NCBI GenBank assembly: GCA_964353935.1
Contig: CAYGXL010000130.1
Coordinates: 1 to 7,373, forward strand
DNA: 7,373 bases
From: JAOUJD01 sp964353935
GTDB lineage: Bacteria > Pseudomonadota > Gammaproteobacteria > Burkholderiales > Burkholderiaceae_F
Reading direction: 5' to 3'
Notes under the pieces: model-generated
The model's input: the letters and a program-made list of their open reading frames with translations, nothing else
Database searches by the model: none
What the model was told of the DNA's origin: nothing
Position numbers and translations under genes: made by a program
Shown: in pieces, positions 6,161 to 7,373 of the stretch
Layout of the letters: each line of letters begins with the position of its first letter
How positions within the stretch are numbered: the first letter of the stretch is position 1

Positions 6161-6843
6161 GCGGCCGCCGAAGGCGCCTCGTTCGCGCGCGGCGCCTGCC
6201 GCATCAGGGCGACCACTTCATCGTCCGTCAGCTGGTGGAAGTCGATGTAGAAGTAGCCGATCGCCCCGAAGAAGGCGGGCTGCATCAGGCAGACAACGTC
6301 GTCGACTTCGGCGCGTAGCGCGTCGATCGTCTCGGGCGGCGCCACCGGCACCGCAAGCACCAGCCGCGCCGGCTTGCGCTGCCGCAGCCCGCGCAGCGCG
6401 GCCCGCATCGTGGTGCCGGTTGCGATGCCGTCGTCGACGACGATCGCGGTCCGCCCGGTCACGGGCTCCGGAGCGCGGTGCGCGAGGTAGATGCTGCGGC
6501 GCCGCTCGATCTCCTTCAGCTCCTGCTGCGCGCGGTCCTCGATGTACTGCCGGTCGATGCCGGTCTCGGCCTGCACGTGCGGCTCGACCACGATCACCGG
6601 CGCGCCGCCGTCCATCACGGCGCCGACCGCGAGCTCGGGCTGCCACGGCACGCCGATCTTGCGCACCAGCAGCAGGTCGAGCGGCGCGTGCAGCGCCCGC
6701 GCGACCTCCAGTCCGACCGGCACGCCGCCACGCGGCAACGCGAGCACGACCGGATCGGCCAGCTTCATCCGCACCAGCCGCTCGCCGAGCGCGCGACCGG
6801 CGACCGTGCGGTTCTCGAACGGTGAACGGAACTCGTCAAGCAT
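6157..6843 (-). CDS. PRTase-family phosphoribosyltransferase
   Basis: This 228-residue type I phosphoribosyltransferase-fold protein has the PRPP-binding loop IVVDDGIATGTTM (134-146), preceded by a hydrophobic strand. LALPRGGVPVG (34-44) and LLVRKIGVPWQPELAVGAV (58-76) are typical of the group often annotated only as phosphoribosyltransferase family protein. Related proteins are frequently adjacent or fused to the dienelactone-hydrolase-like domain that sits directly upstream here. The reaction is unknown; a base or nucleoside salvage role is possible, and some relatives may be regulators without transferase activity. The start ATG at 6843 overlaps the hydrolase stop by 8 nt, with AAGG and GGAAG stretches just upstream serving as weak ribosome-binding sites. 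The stop overlaps the NAPRTase start (ATGA), so the two PRPP-using proteins are probably made together. No membrane segments are seen. Confidence 0.88.
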   Translation of the reverse strand: MLDEFRSPFENRTVAGRALGERLVRMKLADPVVLALPRGGVPVGLEVARALHAPLDLLLVRKIGVPWQPELAVGAVMDGGAPVIVVEPHVQAETGIDRQYIEDRAQQELKEIERRRSIYLAHRAPEPVTGRTAIVVDDGIATGTTMRAALRGLRQRKPARLVLAVPVAPPETIDALRAEVDDVVCLMQPAFFGAIGYFYIDFHQLTDDEVVALMRQAPRANEAPSAAA

Positions 6844-7373
6844 GGACTTCCGCCTTCATGTGCTGCACGAACCAGTCGCCGGCGAGCGTCGCGACCACGG
6901 CGAGTGCGCCGCGTTCCTCGAACAGGTGCGTCGCGCCGGCCACGACGCGCAGCGCGTTCTCGCAGGTCATCTGCGCCGCGGCCCAGCGGTTCAGCTCGAG
7001 CACTTCCTCGTCGGCCCCGCCGACGATCAGCAGCGTCGGCGCGCGCACCTTCGCCAGCGCCGCGTCCGCGAGATCCGGCCGGCCACCGCGCGAGACCACC
7101 GCGGCGACCTTGTCGGGCAGCGTGGACGCAGCGACCAGCGCGGCCGCGGCGCCGGTGCTGGCGCCGAACAGACCCGTGGGCAGGCCAGCGACCTGGCGCA
7201 TGCCCGCCTGCCACGCGATCGCCTCGCGCAGGCGCCCCGCGAGCAGCGGAATGTCGAAGACGTTGCGGCGATCGAGCGCCTCCTCGTCGGTCAGGAGATC
7301 GAAGAGCAGCGTCGCGAGCCCCCGCTTGCACAGTTCGTCGGCGACGAAGCGGTTGCGGGGGCTGTGCCGGCTG
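6836..7373 (-). CDS. Alpha/beta hydrolase, dienelactone hydrolase-like (5' end outside window)
   Basis: The frame ending at TGA (6836-6838) stays open to the right edge, giving 178 visible residues that start SRHSPRNRFVADELCKRGLATLLFD. It is therefore a partial gene, not a short ORF beginning at 7201. The nucleophile elbow GASTGA (Ser near visible residue 72), the acid in LLIVGGADEEV and the catalytic His in GATHLFEE form a complete Ser-Asp-His triad. This places it in the alpha/beta hydrolases of the dienelactone hydrolase group. Its natural substrate is unknown. Relatives are commonly next to or fused with the phosphoribosyltransferase that follows here, implying a linked but undefined function. 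The missing part should hold the start codon and the first beta strands with the oxyanion-hole region. The 8-nt overlap with the next gene suggests translational coupling. Confidence 0.9.
   Translation of the reverse strand, partial: SRHSPRNRFVADELCKRGLATLLFDLLTDEEALDRRNVFDIPLLAGRLREAIAWQAGMRQVAGLPTGLFGASTGAAAALVAASTLPDKVAAVVSRGGRPDLADAALAKVRAPTLLIVGGADEEVLELNRWAAAQMTCENALRVVAGATHLFEERGALAVVATLAGDWFVQHMKAEVHA

Noticed and set aside
4946..6250. 434-codon plus-strand ORF opposite the NAPRTase gene
   Set aside because: Arg/Ala/Glu-rich antisense shadow with no recognisable motif; NAPRTase on the minus strand has full signatures.
6765..7331. 188-codon minus-strand ORF overlapping the hydrolase
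   Set aside because: Out-of-frame, Arg-rich; the hydrolase frame ending at 6836 runs open to the window edge and has the catalytic triad.

Overview
The window is very GC-rich, densely packed bacterial DNA with third-codon G/C bias in every gene. Gene content and codon use suggest a high-GC proteobacterium, most likely a beta- or gammaproteobacterium. That assignment rests on family resemblance and cannot be settled from the sequence alone.

Layout: two plus-strand genes come first, a divergent GroEL-type chaperonin (8-1621) and a DHH-family phosphoesterase (1641-2600). They face a convergent, tightly overlapping minus-strand operon that enters from the right edge. In transcription order it holds a dienelactone-hydrolase-like alpha/beta hydrolase (5' end outside the window), a PRPP-binding-loop phosphoribosyltransferase, nicotinate phosphoribosyltransferase, archease and the RNA ligase RtcB. 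The first three junctions overlap by 8, 4 and 4 nt, and the archease-RtcB gap is 7 nt, so translational coupling is likely. The only real intergenic stretch is 2601-2851. It holds an untracked 30-codon minus-strand ORF for a hydrophobic peptide and one copy of a REPIN-like palindromic repeat.

A second copy of the same ~71-75 bp repeat lies at 4709-4784, inside the archease reading frame directly after its start codon. It appears to be translated as a roughly 26-residue N-terminal extension. A good GGAGG ribosome-binding site sits just upstream of that start, and no other ATG, GTG or TTG lies in frame before the conserved archease domain.

Functionally, RtcB and archease form a known RNA-repair/RNA-ligation pair, archease being the factor that promotes RtcB guanylylation. 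Their co-transcription with an NAD-salvage enzyme, a PRPP-type phosphoribosyltransferase and a hydrolase, opposite a GroEL paralogue and a DHH phosphoesterase, looks like a stress or recovery island joining RNA repair, nucleotide/NAD salvage and protein folding. That joint role is inference from gene order. No mobile-element gene, CRISPR array, tRNA or rRNA was recognised.
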